Source: Cytobacillus citreus
GTDB taxonomy: Bacteria > Bacillota > Bacilli > Bacillales > Cytobacillaceae
Assembly (NCBI RefSeq): GCF_018343665.1
Contig: NZ_JAGYPM010000003.1
Location: 339,497-403,496 of the forward strand
Direction of reading: 5' to 3'
Length of the DNA: 64,000 nucleotides
Below are positions 63,733-64,000 of the stretch, one piece after another (the stretch's first letter is position 1; every line of letters starts with the position of its first letter). Below the pieces are notes generated by a model. That model did not search any database. It was not told the DNA's origin and saw nothing but the letters and a program-made list of their open reading frames with translations. A program made the position numbers and the translations under genes.

Positions 63733-63837
63733 TTTCTAACTCTTTCAAGAAGCTTTATGTTCCAACCTTAATTTATCAGCGACCATCGCAATAAATTCAC
63801 TATTCGTTGGCTTTGCTTTTGACATACTCACTGTATA
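63733..63837. repeat. Right attachment site: 105-bp repeat completing spo0A
   Basis: Identical to 27379-27483. This copy is joined in frame to the upstream part of spo0A and so supplies its last 31 codons and stop. It is bounded on the left by phage DNA leading to int. Confidence 0.93.
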
Positions 63838-64000
63838 TCCAAATAATGATGAGATCGAATCAATATTTCCTCTGCTCCAAGCAACTTCGATAGCATGCCG
63901 GATTGCACGTTCAACTCGGCTTGCAGTTGTATTGTATTTCTTTGCTATATCAGGATATAAAACTTTCGTGATCGAACCAAGTAGCTCGATATCATTGTAA
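63745..64000 (-). CDS. spo0A: Spo0A, sporulation master regulator (C-terminal part)
   Basis: Last 84 codons of spo0A; the rest lies beyond the right edge. The translation includes the DNA-binding effector domain ([38 protein letters not shown], then [27 protein letters not shown] at the C-terminus). The protein end appears normal despite the prophage, because the right att copy restores it. Spo0A~P activates and represses early sporulation genes. The native terminator is now 36 kb away, so transcripts may run into int. Confidence 0.95.
   Translation of the reverse strand, partial: YNDIELLGSITKVLYPDIAKKYNTTASRVERAIRHAIEVAWSRGNIDSISSLFGYTVSMSKAKPTNSEFIAMVADKLRLEHKAS

Larger units (their letters stand above)
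27379..63837. mobile_element. Prophage integrated in the 3' end of spo0A (about 36.5 kb)
   Basis: Bounded by perfect 105-bp direct repeats with a tyrosine integrase next to the right end. It holds a full set of phage modules: lysogeny, replication, HK97-type packaging and head, siphovirus tail with long tape measure, and lysis. Almost all phage genes run leftward. An IS interrupts one early gene, and two virion genes show frameshifts, so the prophage is probably defective. No sheath gene is seen, so the tail would be non-contractile. Confidence 0.95.

Noticed and set aside
63733..63837. spo0A broken by the prophage
   Set aside because: The right att copy continues the frame to the normal C-terminus (HKAS and stop), so Spo0A should be intact.

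Overview
The window looks like the chromosome of an endospore-forming, low-GC Bacillaceae bacterium. The left part (1-27.4 kb) follows the Bacillus subtilis order dinB/yqjH, yqjE-D-C, yqjA, yqiXYZ (artPQM), yqiW, bkd operon, bkdR, yqzF, yqiK, then spo0A. It differs by a methylmalonyl-CoA mutase operon (mutA-mutB-meaB) placed between yqiW and the bkd operon. These genes fit together metabolically. The Bkd complex, Bcd, Ptb and Buk degrade branched-chain amino acids, and isoleucine and valine carbon can yield propionyl-CoA. The carboxyltransferase YqjD, the epimerase YqjC and the B12-dependent mutase MutAB with its GTPase chaperone MeaB can carry propionyl-CoA to succinyl-CoA. A canonical sigma-54 promoter precedes ptb, matching its regulator BkdR.

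From 27,379 to 63,837 (about 36.5 kb) a prophage is inserted in the 3' end of spo0A, the master sporulation regulator. It is bounded by a perfect 105-bp direct repeat that encodes the last Spo0A residues. The right-hand copy restores an intact Spo0A C-terminus. The left-hand copy is a remnant still followed by the native spo0A terminator. The integrase lies just downstream of spo0A in the same direction, with no obvious terminator between them.

Read leftward from the integrase, the prophage holds: a lysogeny region (integrase, a candidate small RNA, a winged-helix protein, a 5'-truncated gene, a small XRE repressor and three operator palindromes); a leftward early operon with several miniproteins; a plasmid-like initiator gene whose 3' end carries ten 21-bp iterons; a large gene for a YonO-like, double-psi-beta-barrel RNA polymerase, cut by an intact IS3-family element with a 3-bp target duplication; two strongly foldable non-coding segments and an HNH endonuclease; secreted and toxin-like cargo; an HK97-type packaging and head module; a siphovirus tail module with a programmed -1 frameshift; holin and endolysin; and membrane or secreted cargo next to the left att site.

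The IS insertion in the polymerase gene, a one-base frameshift in a head-completion gene and a probable frameshift in the baseplate gene suggest a decaying prophage. The two single-base lesions could be assembly errors. The most notable finding is the interrupted single-subunit RNA polymerase homologue (949 residues before insertion) with its neighbouring iteron origin and structured RNA candidates.
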